Shown piece by piece: positions 26,376-34,993 of a stretch of 64,000 bases of DNA. The DNA is taken from assembly GCA_965657335.1 (NCBI GenBank), contig CBFHOH010000026.1:3557-67556 (forward strand). The letters run 5' to 3'. The DNA comes from UBA4582 sp965657335. GTDB lineage: Bacteria; Pseudomonadota; Gammaproteobacteria; Pseudomonadales; Azotimanducaceae. The stretch's first letter is position 1. Each line of letters opens with the position of its first letter. The notes beneath the pieces are model-generated. The model saw only the letters and a program-made list of their open reading frames with translations. It did not search any database and was not told where the DNA came from. Made by a program: the position numbers and the translations under genes.

Positions 26376-27617
26376 GTGGTATTTGATTCTCTTAGTCCCA
26401 GAAAAATCAGCTGGCACTGGTATGCGGCTTTAGGTCTGTTTGTCTGCGCCAGCATTGGTTTCACGTCCGGTGTTTCTTTAACCGGCCAATCCGACATTGT
26501 TGATGCGCCTTTCATCGTAAAGGCCTACTACAGTATGGGGTTGTTTGTCGTAGGTGGTTTGGACATCGGCACGCCTGTTGGTGGTCCCCTTTACGGAAGA
26601 ATATTGCTCTGGATCGCATTTTTCGGGTCCCCGTTACTGACCGCCTCGGCGGTGATTGAAGCTGTTTTGCGCGTCATGTCTCCTCAACGCTGGCGATTGC
26701 GCAGATTGCGTAATCACATCGTCATTGTCGGATCAGGGGATATGACGATGAGCTACCTTAGGGTGCTGAGAAGTCAGGAAAGTAACGTAGGTGTCGTGGT
26801 TGTTGATCAAAATATCGATCGCGTACGGGAACTCGAACTGACCGAAACCTTCAATGTGACCGTTGTCGTCGGGGACATTACCCATGACTTTTTGATTAAG
26901 TCACTGCGACTTAAGCGTTCACAGCGTGTGATGTTGTTGGGCGAAGATAACTTTCTGGCATTTGAAGCGGCAAGTAAAATACTCAAACTTCATCCGCACC
27001 TCGAGTCACGCGTGATATTGCATTGCAGTAATCTGAGGTTCCTGCGCGCCATGCAAGATACCCGCATTGCGAAACAGTGTATTAGTTTTAATTCTTATAA
27101 TTTGGCGGCGAAAGGTTTGGTAAGTGAAGTGTTGTTGCAACACTTCCACCGTACTGAAGAAAAAGACGTGGTCATTCTTGCTGGTTTTGGACGCTTTGGG
27201 CAGACGATATTGGAAGAATTACAGTTGAATGCTCATAGAGAAATCGCCAGTGTGGGCATTATGGATGTGGACGCTGACCGTCGAATCCAGATCGTCGATG
27301 AGCAAGAGCGGTTCACCAGTGATTACAGCAGGGAGGTATTTGAAGGTAACATTGCCCACCCTGAGGTCTGGAGCAACATCACGAGACGATATGATTTGTC
27401 GGTCGGCGAGCCTGTTATTATTCTTGGTACCGGTGATTCGGCGAATAATTTGAGAACCGCGTTGTGGATCCGGAAAAAATTTCCCCGGGCGTTACTGTTC
27501 GTACGAACGAATGTCGTTTCCCAATTCGCACGCGACGTCTGTCTAGAACACAATATTCAAAGCATCAGTATTACTCAGCTGGTAGAAGACAACATACCAG
27601 CCGAATGGGTAAACTAA
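26376..27617 (+). CDS. Channel-like membrane protein with two TrkA-N (RCK-like) domains
   Basis: The 413-residue protein has two membrane segments (about residues 15-32 and 78-97) around a re-entrant loop, followed by two NAD-binding domains with IVIVGSGDMTMSY and VILAGFGRFGQT. The layout is that of a two-TM potassium channel with RCK domains. The canonical TVGYG filter is absent; the loop reads GGLDIGTPVGGP. It may be a divergent channel or a non-conducting sensor. The start is GTG at 26376 with a purine-rich GAAGAAAAAA upstream. Confidence 0.75.
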   Translation: MVFDSLSPRKISWHWYAALGLFVCASIGFTSGVSLTGQSDIVDAPFIVKAYYSMGLFVVGGLDIGTPVGGPLYGRILLWIAFFGSPLLTASAVIEAVLRVMSPQRWRLRRLRNHIVIVGSGDMTMSYLRVLRSQESNVGVVVVDQNIDRVRELELTETFNVTVVVGDITHDFLIKSLRLKRSQRVMLLGEDNFLAFEAASKILKLHPHLESRVILHCSNLRFLRAMQDTRIAKQCISFNSYNLAAKGLVSEVLLQHFHRTEEKDVVILAGFGRFGQTILEELQLNAHREIASVGIMDVDADRRIQIVDEQERFTSDYSREVFEGNIAHPEVWSNITRRYDLSVGEPVIILGTGDSANNLRTALWIRKKFPRALLFVRTNVVSQFARDVCLEHNIQSISITQLVEDNIPAEWVN

Positions 27618-27702
27618 GGCATTATTTTCCAACCGGCACGCGACGCTTGAAATTTCGATTTTGAGCGTTGGGGGTTGGTTGTCGTTGCAGGAGTAAAGAA
27701 AT

Positions 27703-29091
27703 ATGCAAATAACCGAAATCGATTTGGGTAAGTACTCAAACAGATTCTCATCCTATACGGAGCTTCGTCTACATGAAAACCGTTCGCAAAGTATTGTTTT
27801 GCTGAATGGTGACGTCATCTCAAATGCCAGAGATACAACGGGTGGTGTATCGGCACGGGTTTTCAATGATGGCACCTGGGGCTTTAGTTCCAATCCGGAT
27901 ATGTCGAATGATGCCATTGATGGCACCATTTCAGCAGCGACGCGCAATGCCGAGTTCTTGGCGAGACGCTGTGGTGATGAGAAGGCGACCTTGCCCTCTG
28001 CAAAGGCGCATGCAGATAGCGATTTTTCCACCAAGAAAACACTAAAAACACAAGAAGAGAAGATCGCCTTTCTGACAGAGATCGACAACTATATCGTGTC
28101 CTCATTCCCGGATATCGTTTCTCGGCAGGTTGTGCTCAGCTGCCTTGATATGGAAAAAAAACTACAGACCTCCGAAGGCTCTAACGGACATAACGTCACA
28201 ACTCGATCGCTTATCGCAGTCAAGCTAACCACCGAAAATGCAAACAAAGAGCCGGTCGAATTATCAGAAGCGATCGGCGCCCGAGGGCAGTACGAGGACG
28301 TGTTCGAATCAATGGAGGCGATCATTCCAGCACTGGAGAAACTCTACGCCCAATTATTAGACAAGAAAGAAGCGGTGCAACCCATTTCCGGTTATCACGA
28401 TGTCATATTGGCCTCTGATCTCGCGGGCATCTTAGCCCATGAAGCGATTGGTCATACGACAGAAGCAGATATCGTCCGTGCAGGGTCAGTGGCAGCTGAC
28501 TATCTCGACAAAAAAGTCGCCAGTGATTTGATCACGTTGGTTGATTTTGCCAATACCTTCGAGGGGGAAACCCTGCCGGTACCCATTTATCTTGACGACG
28601 AAGGTGTTGAGAGTCAGGACGCGGTCATCATTGAGGATGGCGTGCTCAAATCCTATATGCACAATAAAGACAGCGCACAGCATTTTGATATGCCGTTAAC
28701 GGGTAATGCGCGAGCGTTCAGTTACACAGATGAGCCATTGGTCAGAATGCGTAATACCGCCATACTCTCGGGCAGCTCAAGTCTTGAGGAGATGATCGCC
28801 TCAATCGATGAAGGTTACCTTCTAATGCGCCCTACCAATGGTCAAGCCGACAGCACCAGCGAATTTATGTTTGGCGTGCAGATGGGTTATGAAATTAAGA
28901 ATGGCAAACTGGGTCAGGCTATTTCTGATACAACCATTTCAGGTGTTGCCTTTGACATGCTAAACAACGTGACAATGGTATCCGACGAAATGGTCTGGTC
29001 CTGTGCTGGTATGTGCGGCAAGAAGCAACCCATGCCGGTCGGTATGGGCGGTCCCGCGGTGAAAACTAAAGTTTATATTGGGGGACAATAG
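27703..29091 (+). CDS. TldD/PmbA family metallopeptidase, catalytic subunit (TldD-like)
   Basis: The 462-residue protein has the metal motif LAHEAIGH (His246, Glu247, His250) and a C-terminal CAGMCGKKQPMPVG, the region with a third metal ligand in TldD. TldD/TldE complexes are heterodimeric metalloproteases that hydrolyse unfolded peptides and mature some ribosomal peptides such as microcin B17. Length is close to E. coli TldD. It is six bases before the TldE-like gene, so the pair is co-translated. Confidence 0.92.
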   Translation: MQITEIDLGKYSNRFSSYTELRLHENRSQSIVLLNGDVISNARDTTGGVSARVFNDGTWGFSSNPDMSNDAIDGTISAATRNAEFLARRCGDEKATLPSAKAHADSDFSTKKTLKTQEEKIAFLTEIDNYIVSSFPDIVSRQVVLSCLDMEKKLQTSEGSNGHNVTTRSLIAVKLTTENANKEPVELSEAIGARGQYEDVFESMEAIIPALEKLYAQLLDKKEAVQPISGYHDVILASDLAGILAHEAIGHTTEADIVRAGSVAADYLDKKVASDLITLVDFANTFEGETLPVPIYLDDEGVESQDAVIIEDGVLKSYMHNKDSAQHFDMPLTGNARAFSYTDEPLVRMRNTAILSGSSSLEEMIASIDEGYLLMRPTNGQADSTSEFMFGVQMGYEIKNGKLGQAISDTTISGVAFDMLNNVTMVSDEMVWSCAGMCGKKQPMPVGMGGPAVKTKVYIGGQ

Positions 29092-29097
29092 ATACCC

Positions 29098-30396
29098 ATG
29101 TCGATGGAGAATACTGAAAAGAAACTCGCTGAAAAATCTCTCGCTGCGTTGCAACAGTCGGGGTTCGACCGTGCCGCGTGTAGGGTTAGTGCCGACGAGC
29201 TGCATGAATTACAGGCTGAAAACGCAGAAATTAATTTGTTTCGTACAAATTTCGAAACAGACATTAGTCTTGCCGGAATCAAGGATGAGAAAAAAGCATC
29301 GATATCAATCAATCGGGTCGACGACGCGACGGTTAACGGTGCAGTTACTGATCTAAAAGCGATGGCTGCGGGTTCAAGCCCTGACAGTGCACATGACATT
29401 GCACCGGCGCAGGCCCATGCATCGTTTTCCGGCGGCATCGAGGAACCGGATTACGACCTGATGTATGACCGAGTCTCGGAAATGCAAAGCTATGCGGCAG
29501 AAAAGTATCCGCTGCTTAATCTACGTTCGACGGGCATCACTTTCTACAAACGTAAAAGTTGTTACCTGAATACTAATGATGTTTGCTTTCAAACTCGTCG
29601 TGGCCTTTATCAGATAAGTCTCTCTTTTAGTTCGAAAGAGGGGACTGATACCTCGTCCATGATGTACACAGGGTATAGTAGTTACGACCTCGACACGCCA
29701 ATTTTTGAAGCAACAAATGTTGATATGTTGTTGCAACAGTCGACAGAACAGGTAAGAACTGAGCACATTCCCGGAAAGTTTCAGGGTGAAATGATTATAT
29801 CTCCCGATTGTCTAACGGACTTCCTGGGTTTTTTACTGGGTCGAATAGGCGACGGGTCAATGATCTCAGGTACCTCTGTTTTCAAGGATAAGTTGAATCA
29901 GTCGGTAGCCAATCCGATGTTAAGTATTGAGTCACGGCCCGTGGACGAGGCACTGACCGGCGGGTACTGGGTGACAGGTGATGGTCATCAGGCCTCAAAT
30001 TCGACAATCGTTGATAAAGGTATCCTTAAAACTTTCTTGCTCAGTCAGTATGGTGCTAATAAAACGGGGCTTGACCGCGCGGTGAACGCTGGGGGTAATT
30101 ATTGCGTAGCGGGCGGAGATACAAGTTACGAAGATCTTGTTGGTTCTGTCAAAGAGGGGATATTGATTACCCGTTTTTCGGGCGGTAGGCCCAATGATCG
30201 CGGCGACTTTTCAGGCATTGCCAAGAATAGCTACTACATCAGAGATGGCAAGCTGGCATTCCCCATAAAGGAAACCACAGTGAGCGGAAATATGGTTGAT
30301 TTGCTGCAGAATATCGTCGGTATTTCAATTGAGCGTCTTAATTTTGGTGGCAGCATATTGCCCTGGGTAAAGGTATCAGGAATCACTGCCTCTTAG
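29098..30396 (+). CDS. TldD/PmbA family protein, non-catalytic partner (TldE/PmbA-like)
   Basis: The 432-residue protein shares the TldE fold, with GEMIISPDCLTDFLGFLL and a final GNMVDLLQNIVGIS, but has no HExxxH metal motif. In the characterised complex TldE supports the catalytic TldD subunit. It follows the TldD-like gene by six bases. No obvious precursor peptide gene was found nearby, so the native substrate is open. Confidence 0.9.
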   Translation: MSMENTEKKLAEKSLAALQQSGFDRAACRVSADELHELQAENAEINLFRTNFETDISLAGIKDEKKASISINRVDDATVNGAVTDLKAMAAGSSPDSAHDIAPAQAHASFSGGIEEPDYDLMYDRVSEMQSYAAEKYPLLNLRSTGITFYKRKSCYLNTNDVCFQTRRGLYQISLSFSSKEGTDTSSMMYTGYSSYDLDTPIFEATNVDMLLQQSTEQVRTEHIPGKFQGEMIISPDCLTDFLGFLLGRIGDGSMISGTSVFKDKLNQSVANPMLSIESRPVDEALTGGYWVTGDGHQASNSTIVDKGILKTFLLSQYGANKTGLDRAVNAGGNYCVAGGDTSYEDLVGSVKEGILITRFSGGRPNDRGDFSGIAKNSYYIRDGKLAFPIKETTVSGNMVDLLQNIVGISIERLNFGGSILPWVKVSGITAS

Positions 30397-30411
30397 CATG
30401 GCTGATGCGCT

Positions 30412-30439
30412 CCTGACATCGGTTTGCAAACCGGTCAGG
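30412..30439. terminator. Hairpin overlapping the stop of the MATE gene
   Basis: CCTGAC (30412-30417) pairs with GTCAGG (30434-30439) around the perfect palindrome CGGTTTGCAAACCG (30420-30433). Two bases bulge on the left. It lies between convergent TldE-like and MATE genes and includes the MATE stop codon. No T-run follows, so termination is plausible but not certain. Confidence 0.5.
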
Positions 30440-31748
30440 TGGCGCTAATCCTTGGCAAGTACCAGGCAAGTGAGGCGCCCCTAGCGATAAAATAGATCAT
30501 CAGTGAAAGCCATAATCCATGATTGCCCAGCAAGGGGTCTAGCGCAAAGAAGGCGAGCAAGTAAGCAAGTAGCGAAAAAAGCATGGCATTTCGCATTTCG
30601 CTTGTGCGTGTCGCACCGATGAATATGCCATCCAATATATAGCACCAGACGGAAGCCAACGGTGCGATATATATCCACAACAGGTATTGCTCACTCGCAT
30701 TTATCACGGCTGGCACGTTAGTGAGAATATTGACGACGAGTTTTCCTGCAGCGAAAAATAGCAGAGATAACGCAACCGCAGTCACGACACCCAGTTCAAA
30801 AATATTTCTGATGGTTTTTCGCAGGGTTTGCCTGCTTCCGGCCCCCAGGGCATGCCCAACGAGGCTTTCACCAGCTAATGCGAATCCATCGAGAAAGAAT
30901 GCGGAGAAGGTGACAAATTGCATCAGTATTGCGTTGGTCGCCAAAAGCACATCGCCATTTTTTGCGCCTTGATTGGTAAACATAGCAAAAGCAAAAATAA
31001 GGCACAGCGTCCTGATCATCAGATCACGATTGACAGCAAACATGTGCCGCAGAGCGCTGACATCTAGCAGACTTTGGACAGAAACTGAGCGAGTGGGCTG
31101 TTGAGCAAGAATGCGTATCAAAATAATCATGCCTAGAAGGAAGGCAACAAACTCTGCGATCAGCGTGGCGTAGGCGACGCCGGCGACTCCCCAGTCAAAG
31201 CCAACGACGAACAAAAAGTCCAAAATAATATTGGTACCGTTCAGCACGAGCTGAATCAGCAGGATCTGAGTGGCGTTCTGGGTACCCAGCAGATAACCCA
31301 TGATCGCAAGAGACGCAAGGTTGAGTGGCGCACTCCAGATTCTAATCTGGACGTAGGTCGCGGCAGCAGCTTCAACCTCGCGGCTGCCATCAATCAGCGT
31401 GAGGGCAAACTGGAGGATTGGGTATTGAAACACGATCAGCGTCATGCCAATGATCGACGCCAGGACAGCCGCACGAAGAAAAGTCATTTTTGCGAGGTAC
31501 GAATCGCCAGCGCCAACGGCCTGGGCGACGAGCCCGGTTGTACCCATACGTAAAAAACCAAAACCCCAGTAAAGAAAGCTAAAAATCACTCCGCCAATGG
31601 CAATCGCACCAATTAGCGCAGCGTCACCGAGATTGCCGATCACAGCGGTGTCGACAAGGCCAAGTAGTGGCGTTGATATGTTAGATAGAATGATGGGCCA
31701 GGCAATGCTAACGACCTGCCATTTTTCCTTCGATGCTATTGATCTGAT
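30435..31748 (-). CDS. DinF-like MATE family efflux transporter, no canonical start
   Basis: Twelve membrane segments and MATE signatures. The first ATG in frame (31643) lies after TM1 has begun. The frame continues upstream for 35 codons and encodes a typical DinF N-terminus, with KWQVVSIAWPIIL and PLLGLVDTAVIG, until a stop at 31764-31766. In that stretch there is no ATG, GTG or TTG; the best start is ATC at 31748-31746, ten bases after GGGAG (31763-31759), giving 437 residues. An ATG out of frame at 31722 opens only four codons. DinF-type pumps export cations or drugs using sodium or protons. The divergent Arc-like gene may regulate it. Confidence 0.85.
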   Translation of the reverse strand: MRSIASKEKWQVVSIAWPIILSNISTPLLGLVDTAVIGNLGDAALIGAIAIGGVIFSFLYWGFGFLRMGTTGLVAQAVGAGDSYLAKMTFLRAAVLASIIGMTLIVFQYPILQFALTLIDGSREVEAAAATYVQIRIWSAPLNLASLAIMGYLLGTQNATQILLIQLVLNGTNIILDFLFVVGFDWGVAGVAYATLIAEFVAFLLGMIILIRILAQQPTRSVSVQSLLDVSALRHMFAVNRDLMIRTLCLIFAFAMFTNQGAKNGDVLLATNAILMQFVTFSAFFLDGFALAGESLVGHALGAGSRQTLRKTIRNIFELGVVTAVALSLLFFAAGKLVVNILTNVPAVINASEQYLLWIYIAPLASVWCYILDGIFIGATRTSEMRNAMLFSLLAYLLAFFALDPLLGNHGLWLSLMIYFIARGASLAWYLPRISAT

Positions 31749-31758
31749 ATGTGTAGAA

Positions 31759-31763
31759 CTCCC
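31759..31763 (-). promoter_or_regulatory. GGGAG ribosome-binding site pointing to an ATC start
   Basis: GGGAG on the minus strand directly follows the in-frame stop TAA and lies ten bases before ATC at 31748. It is the only good Shine-Dalgarno match upstream of the coding frame of the MATE pump. Confidence 0.5.
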
Positions 31764-31776
31764 TTACTAATGTAAG
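31763..31776. promoter_or_regulatory. Inverted repeat CTTAC-N4-GTAAG, possible Arc-like operator
   Basis: Arms 31763-31767 and 31772-31776 flank TAAT between the divergent MATE pump and the ribbon-helix-helix gene (59 bases before its ATG). Arc/MetJ-type dimers bind such short inverted sites, often in tandem. A regulatory role for both genes is inferred from position only. Confidence 0.4.
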
Positions 31777-31834
31777 TAAACTCTCATATTCAATACGAGT
31801 CCAGTTCCTAAAATCTTCGCAATAGGAGAGAAGC

Positions 31835-32035
31835 ATGCAAGAAGCAGAGCAGGTTAAGTTCGTCTTACGTTTGCCTGAGAAAACGCATAAAAAATTGAAG
31901 CGTCGTGCTAGCGTTAACAATACTTCAATGAACAAAGAGATAACAAACATACTCAACGATACATTCCGTAATGTCACTACGGACAAAAAGTTGACTGACC
32001 TTATCCAGCGACTGGAAAAGAAAAAAGTTATCTAG
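31835..32035 (+). CDS. Arc family DNA-binding protein (ribbon-helix-helix)
   Basis: The 66-residue basic protein begins with a beta strand segment VKFVLRLPEKTHKKLKRRA, then NNTSMNKEITNIL, matching the strand and two helices of Arc/MetJ repressors. It should bind DNA as a dimer. AGGAGAG lies seven bases before the ATG. It lies between a divergent MATE pump and a downstream MFS pump, so it may control either. There is no toxin-like gene beside it, so it is unlikely to be an antitoxin. Confidence 0.88.
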   Translation: MQEAEQVKFVLRLPEKTHKKLKRRASVNNTSMNKEITNILNDTFRNVTTDKKLTDLIQRLEKKKVI

Positions 32036-32188
32036 ACAATACCTAAGCTGAGCCGAAAGGGCACTTACTGTGTTTTGGCACAGTGGTTCATCCTTGCGCT
32101 TTGTTTTTTTACTGCCTTCATTATTAAGTGGCCACCCCGATTCTCAATAATCCGCTAGATAACAGCATTATCGCACTATCTACAATTT

Positions 32189-32202
32189 AGGCGCATGCGC
32201 CT
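32189..32202. promoter_or_regulatory. Perfect 14-base palindrome upstream of an MFS gene
   Basis: AGGCGCATGCGCCT is a perfect palindrome, 78 bases before the ATG at 32281. It is long enough to be an operator or a short RNA hairpin. A second inverted repeat, ACTGTG/CACAGT, lies at 32067-32084 just after the Arc-like gene. Function is inferred only. Confidence 0.35.
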
Positions 32203-32280
32203 CTTTCTGTTTCGCACCTCGGTTACACTAAGACTGTCTGATGCAGTTTACTGCAGTCGAAATCACTCAGAGTGTTGATT

Positions 32281-33417
32281 ATGGGTTCCTTACAGGCGCT
32301 ACGTGGCAGTCTTTTTTTCGTTTCCCTACCGATTTTCTTCATTAACTTTGTCCTACCGGTCAAGTCGAAAGAACTCGGGGCTAGTGCATTCGAGATTGGT
32401 GGATTATTTAGTCTCTTTACATTTTCGCTGGTACTACTCCGGCCAATAGTTGGGCTCTGGATTGACCGAGTAGGTCGGAAAGTGTTTTTTCTAATGGCAC
32501 TGTTGCTCTACACGTTAGCGTATCTGGGGTACGCTTTTTCGGTTGATTTGACGGCGATGTACTTATCGCGATTCTGCCAGGGCATTGGTGCGTCGTTGTT
32601 GTTGATTACGGTGGATACGATCACGACAGACCTGATCACCGCTGAGCAAAGAGGCCAGGCACTTGGAAAAAACATAGAGATTCAGACACGTGCCTCGATG
32701 CTAGGTACGATTCTGGGTTTCACGCTGGTAGGTGTCATGCCGCTCGTCGCATGGCAATACAGTTTTTACCTGTTTGCCGCCGCCGGCACTGCCGGATTGC
32801 TGCTGGCGCTGCTCAAACTCAAACAGACCGGTTCTAGTCACTCACAAACGTATGGTTTTGATCTATCACTCAGTGATAGCTTAAAACGATTTCTGGTGAT
32901 TCTTGCCATGCTAGGCTTTGCTGGTGCGGTTGTTCAGCCAATATTTTTGGTTTACCTACAAGATGAATTTACGACTGATATCAGATTGCTTGCAGGGGCA
33001 TTTTTGCCAATGGGCCTCTTATATGCCGTATTGCCCTCGAGAACAGGTAAGCTATCAGATCGTTACGGTCCCGCAACGCTATTAATAGCCGGTGCAATGG
33101 TGACCGGGTGCGTCTATTTGGTGATTCCCTTTATCCAAGGGTATTGGTTGTTGATCGGTGTCTACACCATCTCAGCGACTGGTTGGGTGCTAATTGAACC
33201 GGCACGGAAGGCCTTTGTTGCTAATTTCGGTCATCCGGCAACTGTGGCAAAGAATTTTGGGATGTCTGAGTTTGCCTACGGTTGTGGCGCAACCATCGGG
33301 CCGTTGGCAGGCGGCTATCTCTACGATGTATTCAGTTTAACCGTGCCGCTCGTGATAACGAGTGTGTTGCTTGCGGTTATTGCAATGCTGATCAGGTGGT
33401 ATTTGCCTCGTTCGTAA
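32281..33417 (+). CDS. MFS transporter
   Basis: About 378 residues with 12 membrane segments. The loop RPIVGLWIDRVGRKVFF after TM2 is the MFS motif A, and a second version, GKLSDRYGP, lies near the middle. It resembles drug/proton antiporters of the MFS. ATG at 32281 is preferred, but GTG at 32272 and TTG at 32275 are in frame and none has a clear ribosome-binding site. Its last 26 bases overlap the end of the convergent phosphatidyltransferase gene. Confidence 0.88.
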   Translation: MGSLQALRGSLFFVSLPIFFINFVLPVKSKELGASAFEIGGLFSLFTFSLVLLRPIVGLWIDRVGRKVFFLMALLLYTLAYLGYAFSVDLTAMYLSRFCQGIGASLLLITVDTITTDLITAEQRGQALGKNIEIQTRASMLGTILGFTLVGVMPLVAWQYSFYLFAAAGTAGLLLALLKLKQTGSSHSQTYGFDLSLSDSLKRFLVILAMLGFAGAVVQPIFLVYLQDEFTTDIRLLAGAFLPMGLLYAVLPSRTGKLSDRYGPATLLIAGAMVTGCVYLVIPFIQGYWLLIGVYTISATGWVLIEPARKAFVANFGHPATVAKNFGMSEFAYGCGATIGPLAGGYLYDVFSLTVPLVITSVLLAVIAMLIRWYLPRS

Positions 33418-34021
33418 GCGTCTCGAGTGTTTTCACCGCGCTATGAATTCTACCTGCGGTGCTTATCCAGCAAAGGGCACCAAAGATCGCTGCGATCAAC
33501 CAGAAATACGCAGGGAATAGACACATAAGAATAAACGTCATGATCGTTTCGAAGCCCTCGGTCAAACCGCCAAGGTAGTAAATTGACTTTTTGCCTCTCG
33601 CCGTCGTTGTCAGATTATTTTTTGCAGCAAAAATCGAATAGGCCAAGAAAGAGGTGCCACTTCCTACAAAACTAAAGATGAGAAAGGCGCCGTAGATAGC
33701 TTGTTCCGGTTGCGCGAGGATGAACCCGAAGACGACACCTGAATAGAATATGAAATCGAGCACAATATCGAGATAGCCGCCGACATCGGTAATTCCCTGA
33801 TCTCGTGCAATCGCGCCGTCCAATGCATCACATATTCGATTCAGCGTGCCCGCAAACAAGGCCCAGTAGTACATTTCGTAAGCAAGGAGCGGTAGGGCTA
33901 TCATGCCGAGCATGAAACCGCCGATGGTAACCTGATTAGCGGTAATGCCCATGGCAGATAAGCGCCTGCCCACTGCGTTAAACGCGGGGTCAATGCGGTG
34001 TCTTATGCCTGAATCGATCAT
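33392..34021 (-). CDS. CDP-alcohol phosphatidyltransferase family protein
   Basis: The 209-residue membrane protein contains the signature region at residues 65-89 (DALDGAIAR followed by GGYLDIVLD), with Asp65, Asp68, Asp85 and Asp89 as expected metal and nucleophile residues. The spacer after AR is one residue shorter than the usual eight. Such enzymes transfer a phosphatidyl group from CDP-diacylglycerol to an alcohol in the inner membrane. No synthase-specific feature settles the alcohol. It overlaps the end of the convergent MFS gene by 26 bases. Confidence 0.9.
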   Translation of the reverse strand: MIDSGIRHRIDPAFNAVGRRLSAMGITANQVTIGGFMLGMIALPLLAYEMYYWALFAGTLNRICDALDGAIARDQGITDVGGYLDIVLDFIFYSGVVFGFILAQPEQAIYGAFLIFSFVGSGTSFLAYSIFAAKNNLTTTARGKKSIYYLGGLTEGFETIMTFILMCLFPAYFWLIAAIFGALCWISTAGRIHSAVKTLETLTNEANTT

Positions 34022-34255
34022 TTTCGACGCTCGATATGAAATAAATTATGGCTGTTGAATAACTCAATGGTCACGAGTGGCAAATTTAACCTGCTGTGCA
34101 TCAGGTGTCATTCACGTTTGTCATGTAATATTGGGTATATTGGAAATAAGCGTAATGCCATCGCCATGCACGTGCCAGAGCAAGCCGTCAAGTGACTGGC
34201 TCTGCAGCACATGCGAATCGTGTTGCGCGAAGTTGGCTGGAAACGGAGGTAAAAA

Positions 34256-34993
34256 ATGCCGCTGCTCATCATATCAATATTGCTTCAGGTTGCGCTGGTT
34301 GTTCATATCGTGAGAACTGGACGAAATACCACTTGGATCTGGATCGTGGTGATGTTGCCATTTGCAGGTTCCATTGCTTATTTTTTGCTTGAGATTTTGC
34401 CTGACATTATGAAAGGTCGTTCCGCTAGGTCAGTTTCACGGAAATCGCCAGAATCGACTGACCCTGTCAAAGACCTGAAAAAAGCAATCAGCGATTATTC
34501 TGTGACAGAGACAATTGAAGGCTCGATGAACCTTGCCGGTGAGTTTCTCAAAAAGGAAATGTATCCTGAGGCCCGTGCCCTTTATGAGAAATGTCTGCAT
34601 GGCATGCACGAGAACGATCCCGCCTTGATGCACGGGCTGGCCCAAGCCGAATTTGGCCTTGAAAAGTATGAAGCCGCCTGCGAGACGCTGGAAAGTTTGA
34701 TTAAACTTAACCCTGAGTTCAAGAGTCCGGATGCCCATCTGTTGTACGCGCAGGTTCAAGAAGCACTTGGCAATCAGGATGCGGCGCTGCACGAATTCGA
34801 AGTGCTGCATGGCTATTACCCGGGTCTCGAAGCGTCGTACCGTTACGCGCTGCTGTGCCAAAAACGGGGCGAACCCGAACGGGCGAGAGAAATTTTTGCT
34901 GGCATCGTCAGTAGCGCTAAAAATGCTGGCAAGCAATATAGCTCGATTCACCGCCGTTGGTTGAGATTGTCAGAGGCTGAATTAAAGCGCTGA
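34256..34993 (+). CDS. Tetratricopeptide repeat protein with N-terminal membrane segments
   Basis: The 245-residue protein has two hydrophobic segments (about residues 2-19 and 26-48), then TPR-like helices with YPEARALYEKCLHGM, KYEAACETLESLIKL and NQDAALHEFEVLHGY. It is likely anchored in the inner membrane with the repeats in the cytoplasm as a scaffold. GGAGGT gives a strong ribosome-binding site. Its last 12 bases overlap the convergent PLP-decarboxylase gene. A 14-codon upstream frame (34211-34252) ends five bases ahead of its ATG. Confidence 0.82.
   Translation: MPLLIISILLQVALVVHIVRTGRNTTWIWIVVMLPFAGSIAYFLLEILPDIMKGRSARSVSRKSPESTDPVKDLKKAISDYSVTETIEGSMNLAGEFLKKEMYPEARALYEKCLHGMHENDPALMHGLAQAEFGLEKYEAACETLESLIKLNPEFKSPDAHLLYAQVQEALGNQDAALHEFEVLHGYYPGLEASYRYALLCQKRGEPERAREIFAGIVSSAKNAGKQYSSIHRRWLRLSEAELKR

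Noticed and set aside
31705..31722. RF2-like programmed +1 frameshift (ATG GCA GGT CGT TAG C) in the MATE gene.
   Set aside because: No Shine-Dalgarno-like stimulator lies at the required distance before the stop, and coding similarity extends upstream of this ATG. An ATC start explains the data better.
34211..34252. A 14-codon open frame ending inside the ribosome-binding site of the TPR gene.
   Set aside because: It is short, has no obvious ribosome-binding site and no runs of one amino acid, so it is not convincing as a leader peptide.
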